Source: JAXMCI01 sp046349435 (GTDB lineage Bacteria > Pseudomonadota > Alphaproteobacteria > Dongiales > Dongiaceae). From it: a stretch of 64,000 nucleotides of DNA. The position numbers were made by a program, and so were the translations under genes. The notes beneath the pieces are model-generated. The model did not search any database. It had not been told where the DNA came from and saw nothing but the letters and a program-made list of their open reading frames with translations. The DNA is taken from NCBI GenBank assembly GCA_046349435.1, contig JAXMCI010000020.1, forward strand, positions 62,001 to 126,000. Direction: 5' to 3'. Position 1 is the first letter of the stretch; the number at the start of each line of letters is the position of its first letter. Below, piece by piece: positions 53,455 through 63,161 of the stretch.

Positions 53455-54222
53455 CTATTCCTCGACGACCCGGCCGGGCAGCCGGGTGCGGCGGCGCAGC
53501 CAGAGCACCCCGCGCAGGTCGGCGATCCCGACCATGGCCCGCCGCAGGTTGGTGTACTTGCTGCGGCCCCTCAGGCGCGGCCGGTGCCGTACCTCGTGGC
53601 AGATCAGCGGGTGGCCGTAGAGCTGGAACAGGGCCGGCAGGAAGCGGTGCTGGCCCTCGAAGGCCGGCAGCCGGAGATAGTCGTCGCGGCGGAACACCTT
53701 GAGGCCGCAGGCGGAGTCGCGGCAATTGTCGCGCAGCAGCCATTGCCGGACGCCGTTGCCGACCCGGGTCGCGACCTGGCGGTGCCACGGGTCGCGGCGG
53801 CGGGCGCGGATGCCGGCGACCAGCGGTGGGGCCGGGCTGCGCCAGGCGAGATCGAGCATCGTCGCCACTTCCGCCGGGTCGTCCTGCCCGTCCCCGTCCA
53901 TCGTCGCGATCCAGGCGGCGCGGGCGGCCCACACCCCGGTCGCCATCGCCCGGCTCTTGCCGCAGCGCCGGTCGTGGCGGATCAGCCGCAGCGGGGAGCC
54001 GGCCCGGCGCAGCGCGATCAGCCGTGCCGCGGTGTCGTCGGTGCTGCCGTCGTCGACATAGACGATCTCGTAGGCGGCGCTGCCGCGCAGCGTGTCGATC
54101 AGCTCGCGGGTCACCGCCTCGACGTTCTCGGCCTCGTTGCAGACGGCGATGACCACCGAAAATCGCGGCTCGGTCGCAGCCGCGATCCCGATGCTATCCG
54201 CGGTTGCCGTGGTTGCCTGCAC
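53455..54222 (-). CDS. Family 2 glycosyltransferase (dolichyl/undecaprenyl-phosphate sugar synthase-like)
   Basis: This 255-residue GT2 has the nucleotide-sugar motif FSVVIAVCNEAENVEAVTREL, VDDGSTDDT, metal-binding DGDGQDDP and the acceptor segment DSACGLKVFRRDDYLRL. There are no C-terminal membrane helices of the ArnC kind, so it resembles a dolichol-phosphate-mannose synthase-like (DPM1) soluble enzyme. It probably makes the polyprenyl-phosphate sugar used by the adjacent ArnT-like transferase, whose start lies two bases after its stop. It begins the four-gene operon. Confidence 0.9.
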   Translation of the reverse strand: MQATTATADSIGIAAATEPRFSVVIAVCNEAENVEAVTRELIDTLRGSAAYEIVYVDDGSTDDTAARLIALRRAGSPLRLIRHDRRCGKSRAMATGVWAARAAWIATMDGDGQDDPAEVATMLDLAWRSPAPPLVAGIRARRRDPWHRQVATRVGNGVRQWLLRDNCRDSACGLKVFRRDDYLRLPAFEGQHRFLPALFQLYGHPLICHEVRHRPRLRGRSKYTNLRRAMVGIADLRGVLWLRRRTRLPGRVVEE

Positions 54223-54311
54223 CTCGTCCCCTGCGAATCGCCTGCGAGCGCGGCCGGCAGGATGGCCGAGGATCGCCGGCTGTCAATCACCTGCCGGGCG
54301 GCTCCCGGCCG

Positions 54312-55229
54312 TCAGCGCGGCGGCGTCCAGCCCGCCGGCACCCGCGGCCGCTCGATCTGCGCCATGTCGCAGAGCAGGTCGGCCATGGCCGAGAAATCCT
54401 GCTGGCCGTAGCCGCGGCTGCGTGCCATCGAGAAGGCCTCGCGCGCCATCGCGGCCACCGGCATCGGCACCTTGGCGGCATTGGCGGCGTCGACGATCAG
54501 CGACAGGTCCTTGTGGGCGAGGTCGATGGTGAAGCCGGGGCTGGTGTCGCCGGCCAGCACCTTGTTCGGCCAGTTCAGCCGGAGCTGGCCGTTGGTCGCG
54601 CTGGTGCCGTAGAGCACCTCGAGCGTGCGCACCAGGTCGAGCCCGAGCCGCTGCGACAGGGCGAGCGCCTCGGCGTTGAGCTGGCAGAGGGTGATCGCCA
54701 GGTAGTTGTTGACCAGCTTCATCCGGGTGCCCGAGCCGCCCGCGCCGCAATGCAGGATGGTGGTGCCCATCGCCTGCAGCAGCGGCGTGACGCGGGCCAG
54801 CTCGGCGCCGCCGGCGCCGACCATGAAGAGGCACTCGCCGCGGTCGGCAGGGCTGGCCAGCCGCCCGACCGGCGCGTCGACCGCCTGCATGCCGCGCCGC
54901 GCCGCCTCGGCATGGAGGCGGTCGGTGGTGGCGGGGTCGACCGTCGACATCTCCAGCACCAGCGTGCCGGGCCGTGCATGGGCGAAGATGCCGTCCGGGC
55001 CGAGCACCACCGCGTCGACCTCCCGGGAGGCGGGCAGCATGGTGCAGACGATGCTGCACTCGCGGGCCAGCGATGGGACGTCGGCCGCGGCCCGCGCGCC
55101 GAGCGCGACCAGCGCCTCGCAGGGGGCCGGCGCGATGTCGTGCACCAGCAGCGCGAATCCCTTGCGCTGCAGGTTGGCGGCCATGCTCCTGCCCATCCGC
55201 CCCAGCCCGACGAACCCGACCTTCTCCAT
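54312..55229 (-). CDS. NAD(P)-dependent beta-hydroxyacid dehydrogenase (HIBADH / tartronate-semialdehyde reductase family)
   Basis: This 305-residue protein shows the cofactor motif VGFVGLGRMGRSMAANLQRKG, substrate-site DAPVGRLASPADRGECLFMVG and the catalytic Lys in GTRMKLVNNYLAITL, all family hallmarks. It oxidises or reduces a beta-hydroxyacid such as 3-hydroxyisobutyrate or tartronate semialdehyde. It is the third gene of a minus-strand set after a hydratase and an SDR (gap about 97 bases), which suggests a ring- or chain-degradation route, but its exact substrate is not determined. Confidence 0.9.
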   Translation of the reverse strand: MEKVGFVGLGRMGRSMAANLQRKGFALLVHDIAPAPCEALVALGARAAADVPSLARECSIVCTMLPASREVDAVVLGPDGIFAHARPGTLVLEMSTVDPATTDRLHAEAARRGMQAVDAPVGRLASPADRGECLFMVGAGGAELARVTPLLQAMGTTILHCGAGGSGTRMKLVNNYLAITLCQLNAEALALSQRLGLDLVRTLEVLYGTSATNGQLRLNWPNKVLAGDTSPGFTIDLAHKDLSLIVDAANAAKVPMPVAAMAREAFSMARSRGYGQQDFSAMADLLCDMAQIERPRVPAGWTPPR

Positions 55230-55326
55230 CGCATCCTCCGATCAAGCGCCGGCCAGCAGTATCCGACCGGCCGCGGGCGGACAAGCGCGGCCGGCGCGCT
55301 GCGGCGACGCGGGCGGTGGCGAGCGG

Positions 55327-56106
55327 CTAGAGCGTGCCGTGGTAGTAGCCGCCGTCGAGCAGCAGGTTCTGGCCGGTGATGTAGCCCGCCTTGTCGCCGC
55401 ACAGGAAGGCGCAGGCGGCGCCGAATTCCTCGATCGTGCCGAAGCGCCCGGCGACCTCCCCGGCGCGGGCCTCCTCGTAGGCCTGCTCCATGGCGATGCC
55501 CTTGGCCTTGGCGTCGCGCGCCACCACGGCGCGCAGCCGGTCGGTGTCGTGCGAGCCGGGCAGCAGGTTGTTGATGGTGACGCCGTGCCGCACCACCTGG
55601 CGCGACAGGCCGGCGACGAAGCCGGTCAGGCCGGCGCGCGCGCCGTTCGACAGGCCGAGTGCCGGATAGGGCGCCTTCACCGCCGCCGAGGTGATGTTGA
55701 CGATGCGGCCGAAGCGGCGGGCGATCATGCCGTCGACCACCGCCCGGATCAGCAGGATCGGCGACACCATGTTGGCCTGCAGCGCGGTGTGCCAGTCGCC
55801 CTCGCCCCAGTCGCGGAAGTCGCCGGGCGGGGGCCCGCCCGAATTGTTCACCAGGATGTCGGGGTCGGGGCAGGCGGCGAGCAGGGCGGCCCGGCCCGCC
55901 TCGGTGTTGACGTCGGCCGGCACCTCGACGATCTCCGCCCCGGAGGCGGCGCGCAGCGCCGCCGCGGTGGCGGCGAGGACGGCGCCGTCGCGGCCGTTGA
56001 GCACGATGCGCACGCCCTCCGCGGCCAGCGCCGCGGCGCAGCCCCTGCCGAGCCCCCGGCTGCCGGCGCAGACGATCGCCGTGCGGCCCCTGATCCCGAG
56101 ATCCAT
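55327..56106 (-). CDS. Short-chain dehydrogenase/reductase
   Basis: A 259-residue SDR of the 3-oxoacyl-reductase-like group. The cofactor motif is altered to CAGSRGLGRGCA (C-A-G-S in place of TGxxxGxG). NNSGGPPPGDF replaces NNAG and is typical of the subgroup with NNSGGP; the catalytic Ser is in NITSAAVKAP, and the usual Y-xxx-K tetrad position reads LSNGARAGL, with Asn rather than Tyr-xxx-Lys. That deviation is a known feature of some NNSGGP-type SDRs and may change the reaction. The gene starts 18 bases after the hydratase stop and shares its operon. Confidence 0.85.
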   Translation of the reverse strand: MDLGIRGRTAIVCAGSRGLGRGCAAALAAEGVRIVLNGRDGAVLAATAAALRAASGAEIVEVPADVNTEAGRAALLAACPDPDILVNNSGGPPPGDFRDWGEGDWHTALQANMVSPILLIRAVVDGMIARRFGRIVNITSAAVKAPYPALGLSNGARAGLTGFVAGLSRQVVRHGVTINNLLPGSHDTDRLRAVVARDAKAKGIAMEQAYEEARAGEVAGRFGTIEEFGAACAFLCGDKAGYITGQNLLLDGGYYHGTL

Positions 56107-56124
56107 GCGTCCTCCCTGCCCTGC

Positions 56125-56904
56125 CTACACCACCTCGAGACGGGCCGAGCCCAGCCCGTCCACCGTGAAGATCGCGGTCTCGCCGGCGGCGATCGGCGCG
56201 GTCGGCACCAGGCTGCCGGTCATGACGATCATGCCGGCGCGGATCGTGCCGCCGCGGCCGGTCACCAGGTTGGCCACCCAGGCGAGCGCCCGCAGCGGCC
56301 CGTCGGCGCCGCCCTCGACCGGCGGCCGGCCGGCGACCTCGAGCCGCCCGCGCAGCGCCGCGAGCCCGGCCGTCGCCGGCAGCGGCTGCGGCGCCCCGAG
56401 CACCACCCCCTGGTTCCAGCAATTGTCGGCGATCAGGCTCAGCGCCTCGGTCTCCTTGTAGACGGCGCGCCGGTCGTCGACCAGCTCGAAGGCCGGCATC
56501 ACGGCGGCCACCGCCGCGGCGACGCTCTCGGCGGTGAAGGGGGCAGCGGCGGCCGGCAGGTCGGCGCCGAGCCGGAAGGCGAGCTCGCACTCGATCTTCA
56601 GGCTGACATGGTCGGCGGCGCGCAGCCGCGCCGGGCTGCGGTGCACCGTCTTCGCGAAGATCGCGCCGGCGCAGGGCCGGTCGATGCCCATCAGCTGCTG
56701 CATCACCGCCGTCGTGGTGGCGATCTTCCAGCCGGCGATCGGCCCGTTCACCGGCCGCGCCAGGTCGTGGAATGCGTCCTGGATGCGATAGGCCTCGTCG
56801 ATGCCGGCGGGCCGCAGCGCGCCGGTCAGGTTGGCGTAGCTGTCGCCCCGGCGGTGGGACTCCCACAACGTGCGGGCTGCGCGCTCGGCGGTGTCCCGGT
56901 CCAT
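56125..56904 (-). CDS. 2-keto-4-pentenoate hydratase-like protein (FAH superfamily)
   Basis: From ATG 56904 (GGAGG 7 bases upstream) this 259-residue protein has the MhpD/HpaH pattern: GWKIATTTAVMQQLMGIDRP, AGAIFAKTV, KIECELAFRLG, AFELVDDR and the C-terminal GMIVMTGSLVPTAPIAAGE. The metal ligands are the two Glu in KIECELAF and the Asp in the ELVDD segment. It hydrates a 2-hydroxydienoate-type compound in meta-cleavage degradation, or decarboxylates a related one. It is the first gene of the set with the SDR and HIBADH-type dehydrogenase. Confidence 0.88.
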   Translation of the reverse strand: MDRDTAERAARTLWESHRRGDSYANLTGALRPAGIDEAYRIQDAFHDLARPVNGPIAGWKIATTTAVMQQLMGIDRPCAGAIFAKTVHRSPARLRAADHVSLKIECELAFRLGADLPAAAAPFTAESVAAAVAAVMPAFELVDDRRAVYKETEALSLIADNCWNQGVVLGAPQPLPATAGLAALRGRLEVAGRPPVEGGADGPLRALAWVANLVTGRGGTIRAGMIVMTGSLVPTAPIAAGETAIFTVDGLGSARLEVV

Positions 56905-57097
56905 CGCCCCGCCTCCTCTCCTGCCCGGCCGCAACCGGCCGGCCGGCGCATCATGGCCCAGCGCCCCCGGGCTGGCCAGCGCAAGGTCCGCTTGACGAGC
57001 GCATGAGATTTATTCGCTGGCGAGGCGCCTTGCCCCGCATCCACATCAGATCGGCGGCCGTCGATCGAGCCCCATACCGGCCGTCGTGGAGAGTGCG

Positions 57098-57946
57098 ATG
57101 AACCAGCAGATCGATCTCCGGCTACCCGCCGGCGGCGAGCGCGTCGTCGCGGCGCTGAACTACCTGGTCCCGGGGCCGGGCAAGCCCTTCACCTACATGT
57201 ATCCCCCGCCGCCCGGCGAGCCGGAGCGCTCGGGCGTCTACGCGGCGCAGGCCATGCCGATCCACGACGGCCGCGCCGCCGGCCCCTTCTCGCTCGACCT
57301 CCAGGGCTTCGCGCTGCGCCCGCACCGCAGCGCCGTCGGCGGGTTCTCCGACCGGCAGGCGATCCTCGGCGCCTACTACCGCGAGGTCGAGCAGCTGATC
57401 CGGGAGGAAACCGGCGCCGAGGCGGTGCTCGCCTTCGACCACAATGTGCGCTCCGCGCCGAAGGAGGCCGCCGGCGTCCCGGAGATCCGCTCGCCCGTGC
57501 TGCGGGTGCACAACGACTACACCTTCGCCTCGGCACCGCAGCGGGTGCGCGCCCTGCTCGGTCCCGCCGAGGCTGAGCGGCGGCTGGCCGGCCGCTTCGC
57601 CTTCGTCAATGCCTGGCGGCCGATCACCGAGCCGGTCGAGGACTCGCCGCTCGCGCTCTGCGATGCCCGCAGCATCGATCCGCGCGACCTCGTCGCCATC
57701 GACCTGCGCTATCCCGACCGCACCGGCGAGGTCTTCGCCCTCAGGGCCGATCCCGGCCACCGCTGGTACTACTTCCCGCGGATGCGCCGCGACGAGCTGC
57801 TGCTGATCAAGTGCTACGACTCGGCGACCGACGGCCGCGCGCGGCTGGCCGCCCACACCGCCTTCGTCAACCCCGCCGCGCCGGCCGGCGCCGTGCCGCG
57901 GGAGAGCATCGAGGTGCGCACCGTGGCGTTCTTCCCGGCCGGCTAG
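57098..57946 (+). CDS. CmcJ/NvfI-family oxidoreductase
   Basis: The 282-residue protein matches the CmcJ/NvfI group in full: AALNYLVPG, AFDHNVRSAP, VHNDYTFASAP, FAFVNAWRPI, EDSPLALCDARSI and the Tyr/His-rich RWYYFPRMRRDELLLIKCYDS. Founding members are the 7-alpha-cephem methoxylase chain P8 (CmcJ) and the fungal NvfI oxygenase. The HND and C-terminal His-containing segments resemble non-heme iron sites. Its substrate here is unknown. ATG 57098 has GGAG 6 bases upstream. It is convergent with the PhyH gene, whose end is 9 bases away. Confidence 0.85.
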   Translation: MNQQIDLRLPAGGERVVAALNYLVPGPGKPFTYMYPPPPGEPERSGVYAAQAMPIHDGRAAGPFSLDLQGFALRPHRSAVGGFSDRQAILGAYYREVEQLIREETGAEAVLAFDHNVRSAPKEAAGVPEIRSPVLRVHNDYTFASAPQRVRALLGPAEAERRLAGRFAFVNAWRPITEPVEDSPLALCDARSIDPRDLVAIDLRYPDRTGEVFALRADPGHRWYYFPRMRRDELLLIKCYDSATDGRARLAAHTAFVNPAAPAGAVPRESIEVRTVAFFPAG

Positions 57947-57955
57947 CCTGGAGCC

Positions 57956-58777
<822 letters not shown>

Positions 58778-58781
58778 GCGC

Positions 58782-59909
58782 TCAGACTTCCCTGGCTGCG
58801 GCGGCGCCGGGGATCATAGCGCCGCCGCCGGGCGCCAGCGAGGCCAGCAATGCGGCGACCCGCTCGGCGAACCGGTCGGCATGGAAGTGCGCGAGGCCTG
58901 CCGGCACGGCCTTGGGCCGCGCCAGCGCAGCCAGGATGCCGGCCTGCAGCGCGGCGGCGTCGTCCGGGTCGACCAGGATGCCGAGCTCGCCCTGGCGCAG
59001 GGCCTCGCGGCTGGCGTCGAGCCGGCTGCCCAGCACCGGGATGCCGCAGGCCATCGCCTCGAGATAGACGATGCCGAACCCCTCCCCGCGCCCGGGCATC
59101 ACGAAGGCGTCGGCCAGCCGGTAGTGCTCGGCCTTCTCGGCCTCCGGCACGCGGCCGCAGAACACCACCCGGCCGCCGAGCCCGAGGGCCGCCGCCTTCG
59201 CCTCCAGCCGCGGCCGGTCGTCGCCGTCGCCGGCGACGAGATAGGCGAGGTCCGGCCGCGCGGCAAGCAGCGCCGGCAGGCACTCCAGCACCTCGTCGAT
59301 GCCCTTGTAGCGCTCGGCGGCGGCGAGCCGGCCCAGGGTCAGCAGCACGGCCTTGCCCTGCAGCCCGTAGCGCGCGGCCAGCGCCGGGCTGCGCGGGCCT
59401 GGCCCGAAGGGCCGCAGATCGACCGTCGGCGGCAGCACCACGGCGCGCTCCGGCGCCAGCCCGGACCAGGCGATCAGCCGCTGGCGCGTCAGCTCGCTGA
59501 TCGACAGCACGCGGTCGACCCGGGGCACCAGCCGGTCCGCGGCGCCGCCCGAGGGCTGCCAGGCATCGATGCCGTAGACGACCAGCAGCTGCCGCGCGCC
59601 GGCCAGCCGGGCCGCGCGATGCGCCAGCGGCAGGAGACGCAGGTGGCCGCACAGCACCAGCTGGAAGCGGCCGCCGAGCAGCGCCTGGTGCAGCGCCGCG
59701 CCGGCGAAGGCGAGCTTGCCGCGGGCGGCCGACGGCACCAGCCGCACCCGCTCGGGCACCGGTCCCGCCGCGCCGGGCAGGCGCCGCAGCAGGGTGACGA
59801 TCTCCGAGACCGCCGGCGCCCGGGCGGCGGCGGCGAGCAGGTCGCGGTCGAATTGCGCGATCCCGCCGCCGGCGCCGTAGGCCTCCGGCAGCAGCGCCAG
59901 CACTCTCAT
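58782..59909 (-). CDS. Family 4 glycosyltransferase
   Basis: This 375-residue GT-B enzyme opens with GAGGGIAQFDRDLLAAAAR, and has the central LGRLAAAERYKGIDEVLECL and the catalytic EX7E motif region in GEGFGIVYLEAMACGIPVLG. It transfers a nucleotide sugar to a glycan or lipid carrier. Its ATG overlaps the asnB stop by four bases; pairs of asparagine synthase and GT4 genes are common in exopolysaccharide or glycoconjugate clusters, but no other polysaccharide gene is visible here. A Pro/Gly/Ala-rich tail ends the protein. Confidence 0.9.
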   Translation of the reverse strand: MRVLALLPEAYGAGGGIAQFDRDLLAAAARAPAVSEIVTLLRRLPGAAGPVPERVRLVPSAARGKLAFAGAALHQALLGGRFQLVLCGHLRLLPLAHRAARLAGARQLLVVYGIDAWQPSGGAADRLVPRVDRVLSISELTRQRLIAWSGLAPERAVVLPPTVDLRPFGPGPRSPALAARYGLQGKAVLLTLGRLAAAERYKGIDEVLECLPALLAARPDLAYLVAGDGDDRPRLEAKAAALGLGGRVVFCGRVPEAEKAEHYRLADAFVMPGRGEGFGIVYLEAMACGIPVLGSRLDASREALRQGELGILVDPDDAAALQAGILAALARPKAVPAGLAHFHADRFAERVAALLASLAPGGGAMIPGAAAAREV

Positions 59910-61705
59910 CGTCCGCGCTCGGCCTCGCGATAGACGTGCAGCGCCCAGTCCCGCAGGCCGCGGGCCGGCCGGCCGGTGCGCCGCCGGTGCCAGTCGGCGA
60001 CCGGCGCGACGAAGCCGGTCTTGCGCCGCTGCCGGATCGCCGGCGGCAGGGCGGCGCCGAGGCAGTCGGCGAGCTCGCTCTTGGTCGGCGGCTGCGGCGA
60101 GACGATCAGCGGCGCCAGGCGCTGCAGCAGCTGGCTGTCGACCAGCGGCGGGCGGACCTCGACCGAATGCGCCAGCCCGGCCCAGTCGGCGTCGCGCAGC
60201 AGCTGGCCGCGCATGTACCAGCTGAGCTCGAGCGCCGAGACCTTGGCGCGGGCCGTCGGCACCCCCTCGGTGGTGCGCTCCAGCCGGGTCAGCGGATCGA
60301 GCGTCTTCCACCCCTCGCGCACCATCTCCGGGTCGAGCAGCCCGGGCAGCTCCCAGGGCATGAACAGCCCGCGGCGCAGCAGGTAGGCGCCCCCATAGTC
60401 GGTGCCGTACTCGAGCAGCCCGGCATATTTCGGCGAGGTCAGGCGGCGCAGGGCCGGCGCGCTGACCCGCCGCAGCGCGCGGCCCAGCGCCGGGGCGCGG
60501 CGCAGCGGCCCCAGCCGGCGCACCAGCCGGGGGATCTGGCCGAAGCTCGGGTAGCTGCCGAACAGCTCGTCGCCGCCGAGGCCGGAGAGCGCCACCTTGA
60601 GGCCGGAGCGGGCCGCCGCGCGGGCCACGAAGTAGGTGTTGACGCCGTCGATCGAGGGCTGGTCCATGGCGGCGAGCAGCCGGTCGTGCTCGGCCGCGAA
60701 ATCCGCGGCGTCGATCCAGTGCGTCGCGTGCGCCGCGCCGAGCTGCCGGGCGCTCTCGCGCGCCAGCCCGGTCTCGTCGTTCTCGGTGCCGCGGCATTCC
60801 GGGAAGCCCAGCGTGACGGTGCGCAGCTCGGGTCCCGCGAGCTCGGCGCCGAGCGCCAGCAGCGCGGTGGAATCGAGGCCCGCCGACAGGAAGATCCCGA
60901 CCGTTACGTCGGCCACGAGGTGGTGGCGCACGCTGTCGAGCAGCGCATCGCGCAGCAGGGCCCGGCGGGCCTGCGGCGAGTCCGGGACAGGCTGCCCGGC
61001 GGCCGCGGCGAGCGTGGCCGGGATGTCGAAGTAGCGGGCCAGCCGCGCGCCCTCGGCGCTGACCGTGAGCGTGTGGCCGGCCGGCAGCGCGCGGATCTCG
61101 CGATGCAGCGTGTAGGGCTCCGGCACGTAGCCGAGCAGCAGGAAGCCGACATGGCCGGCCGGCTCGGGCGTCGTCTCGACGCCGCCGCCGGCGCGCAGCG
61201 CCTTGACCTGCGAGGCGAAGCGGCAGACCCCGTTGGCCGCCGCGTAGTAGAAGGGCCGGATGCCGAACGGATCGCGGGCGGCGAAGAGATGGCGCCGCGC
61301 CTCGTCCCAGATGGCGAAGGCGAACATGCCGCGCAGCCGCCCGACCATCGCCGGCCCGTGCCGGGCGTAGAGCTGCAGCAGCACCTCGGTGTCGGAGCCG
61401 GTGCGGAAGACGTCGCCGTGCTGGGCGAGCTCGGCGCGCAGCTCCCGGTAGTTCAGGATCTCGCCGTTGAAGACGATGCGATAGGCGCCGTCTGCGGTCT
61501 GCATCGGCTGGTCGGACTCGGGCCGTGGATCGATGATCGCCAGCCGCCGGTGACAGAAGCCGACGGTCCCGTCGCTCGAGATCCAGAGGCCCGCACCGTC
61601 CGGCCCGCGCGTCCGCATCGCCTCGCGCATGGCCACCAGCTCATCGGACGAGACGCGCGCATTGGCGCCCCGGCCGAACACAACCACTCCGCCTATTCCA
61701 CACAT
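59906..61705 (-). CDS. asnB: Asparagine synthase (glutamine-hydrolysing), AsnB family
   Basis: The 599-residue protein starts MCGIGG, leaving Cys2 as the glutaminase nucleophile. The class II amidotransferase domain follows (RTRGPDGAGLW, HRRLAIID, FNGEILNYRELRAEL), then the synthetase domain with the ATP PP-loop GIFLSAGLDSTALLAL and SGLGGDELFGSYPSF. True asparagine synthesis or amidation of a sugar or peptide are both possible; in this branch (with GT4) amidated glycans are common. It is the first gene of the asnB-GT4 unit. Confidence 0.9.
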   Translation of the reverse strand: MCGIGGVVVFGRGANARVSSDELVAMREAMRTRGPDGAGLWISSDGTVGFCHRRLAIIDPRPESDQPMQTADGAYRIVFNGEILNYRELRAELAQHGDVFRTGSDTEVLLQLYARHGPAMVGRLRGMFAFAIWDEARRHLFAARDPFGIRPFYYAAANGVCRFASQVKALRAGGGVETTPEPAGHVGFLLLGYVPEPYTLHREIRALPAGHTLTVSAEGARLARYFDIPATLAAAAGQPVPDSPQARRALLRDALLDSVRHHLVADVTVGIFLSAGLDSTALLALGAELAGPELRTVTLGFPECRGTENDETGLARESARQLGAAHATHWIDAADFAAEHDRLLAAMDQPSIDGVNTYFVARAAARSGLKVALSGLGGDELFGSYPSFGQIPRLVRRLGPLRRAPALGRALRRVSAPALRRLTSPKYAGLLEYGTDYGGAYLLRRGLFMPWELPGLLDPEMVREGWKTLDPLTRLERTTEGVPTARAKVSALELSWYMRGQLLRDADWAGLAHSVEVRPPLVDSQLLQRLAPLIVSPQPPTKSELADCLGAALPPAIRQRRKTGFVAPVADWHRRRTGRPARGLRDWALHVYREAERGR

Positions 61706-61833
61706 CAGAGCCTCGGACCCGACATTCCGCGCTCTGAGATCCCACCCGGGCCGACCGTAGCACGGTCGGTGCCGGCGATTGCACGCCTTTCCCGGCGGAT
61801 TACAGGGAATTAATCACACGCGAAACTTGTCCG

Positions 61834-62001
61834 TCAGGGATCGGCCGCATGTCCGAGGCGCTGCAGCAGCGCGCGCAGCCGCGCGACCTCGGCCAGGGCC
61901 TCGTCCCGCTCGCGCTCGGCCCGCTGCTGGCGCGCCAGCGCCCGCGTCAGCTCGCGGCGCAGGTTGGCGAGGTAGTCCGTGCCGGTCTCGCTGCCCATCA
62001 T
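61834..62001 (-). CDS. Small coiled-coil protein (55 aa)
   Basis: From ATG 62001 (or the adjacent ATG at 61998) the product contains one continuous charged helix with leucine heptads (DYLANLRRELTRALARQQRA, then ERERDEALAEVARLRALLQR). It looks like a coiled-coil or oligomerisation helix. No family is recognised. Lower G+C around 61985-62060 suggests a promoter. It lies divergent from the L,D-transpeptidase gene and downstream of nothing obvious. Confidence 0.55.
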   Translation of the reverse strand: MMGSETGTDYLANLRRELTRALARQQRAERERDEALAEVARLRALLQRLGHAADP

Positions 62002-62145
62002 TGGCCAAGGCTCGTGCCGTGCTGTTGGCGTGCCGTACCGCTGCATCGTAGCGCATGCGGCCGGGCGCCGGGCCTTTGCCGGCGCGCGCGTCCCGGTCAA
62101 GATGCCGGCGGGACGGCGGCTCGCCGTCGCGAATGGGGGATGCCG

Positions 62146-63063
62146 ATGCGCATTGGCCGTTTCGCCTGGCCGGCGCTGTTGCTGCTGGCCGCCGCCTGCG
62201 CCGGGCCGGCGCCGCCGCCGGCATCGCCGCGGCCACCGCCCGGCCCGGCCGTCGTCGCGCCCGCGCCGCCGCCCGCGCCGCCTGCCCCGGCGTCCGCGGC
62301 CGAGGCGGAGGCGCTGCGGGCCGCTCTCGCGCGGGAGGTCCCGGCGCGGACGGATTGCGGGCCCGATCCGCGGGCCTGGATCGCCGCCGCCGCCGATGCG
62401 CTGGCCGGCGCCGGGGTCCGGATCGACCGGCCGCAGCTTCTCGTTGCCGTCGACCGCAATCCCCAGGTCCAGCAGCTCTGCATCATCCTTGCCGCGCCGG
62501 AGGTGGCCGGAGGGCCGGTGGCCGGTTGGCTAGTGATCGGCGGCGGCAAGGTGTCGACCGGCCAGGCCGGGCGGAAGGGGTACTACATCACCCCCACCGG
62601 TGTGTTCGCCCACACCGAGGCGATTCTCGATTACCGCGCGCTGGGAACGGTCAACGAGAACGGCATCCGCGGGCTCGGCGCGGCAGGGATGCGGGTCTGG
62701 GACTTCGGCTGGCAGACGGCGGTGAAGGGCTGGCGCGACGATGGCGAGACCGGCGAGATCCGGCTGCTGCTCCACGCCACCGACCCTGATCTGCTGGAGA
62801 GCCGCCTCGGCCGGCCCGCCTCGCAGGGCTGCGTGCGCATCGCGGCGGCGATGAACCGCTTCCTCGATCGTCACGGGGTGCTCGACTGGCGCTACGAGCG
62901 CCTCGCCGCCGAGGACCCGGCGATCCGCGCGGTGCTGGCCCCCGACCGCACCCCGACGCCGCTCGCCGGCGACCTGCTGGTCGTCTTCGATTCCGCCGGG
63001 CGCCCCGCCGCCACCCCTCTGGCCTCGACCCCGACCGACCGGGCGGCGCCCGCCTGCTCGTGA
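62146..63063 (+). CDS. L,D-transpeptidase-family lipoprotein
   Basis: The 305-residue protein has an N-terminal hydrophobic segment ending LLLAAACAGP, a probable lipobox, then a long Pro/Ala-rich linker. The YkuD/L,D-transpeptidase-like catalytic region follows, with HATDPDLLESRLGRPASQGC then VRI: catalytic His, the S-x-GCVR motif and Cys. GKVSTGQAGRKGYYITPTGVF also fits the family's substrate-binding G-x-P-T-P region. It would modify peptidoglycan cross-links in the periplasm. ATG 62146 has GGGGGA upstream; ATG 62140 is nearly as good. Confidence 0.87.
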   Translation: MRIGRFAWPALLLLAAACAGPAPPPASPRPPPGPAVVAPAPPPAPPAPASAAEAEALRAALAREVPARTDCGPDPRAWIAAAADALAGAGVRIDRPQLLVAVDRNPQVQQLCIILAAPEVAGGPVAGWLVIGGGKVSTGQAGRKGYYITPTGVFAHTEAILDYRALGTVNENGIRGLGAAGMRVWDFGWQTAVKGWRDDGETGEIRLLLHATDPDLLESRLGRPASQGCVRIAAAMNRFLDRHGVLDWRYERLAAEDPAIRAVLAPDRTPTPLAGDLLVVFDSAGRPAATPLASTPTDRAAPACS

Positions 63064-63161
63064 ATCCACGCCTCTCGATTGTCACGATACGCCAAGCGGA
63101 ATAAGTGGCTTGCCTGCCTCGTTATGATCGACGCCTAGTATTCCGGGCCATCGGGGGGTCT

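Noticed and set aside
56992..57020. TTGACG followed by an A/T-rich stretch before the CmcJ-like gene, as a sigma-70 promoter
   Set aside because: The A/T-rich hexamers fall 9-13 bases after the -35-like element instead of about 17, so the pair is not convincing.
63079..63128. TTGTCA and TATGAT as a promoter before the Sel1/LapG-like gene
   Set aside because: The two hexamers are about 38 bases apart and neither has a partner at the right distance.
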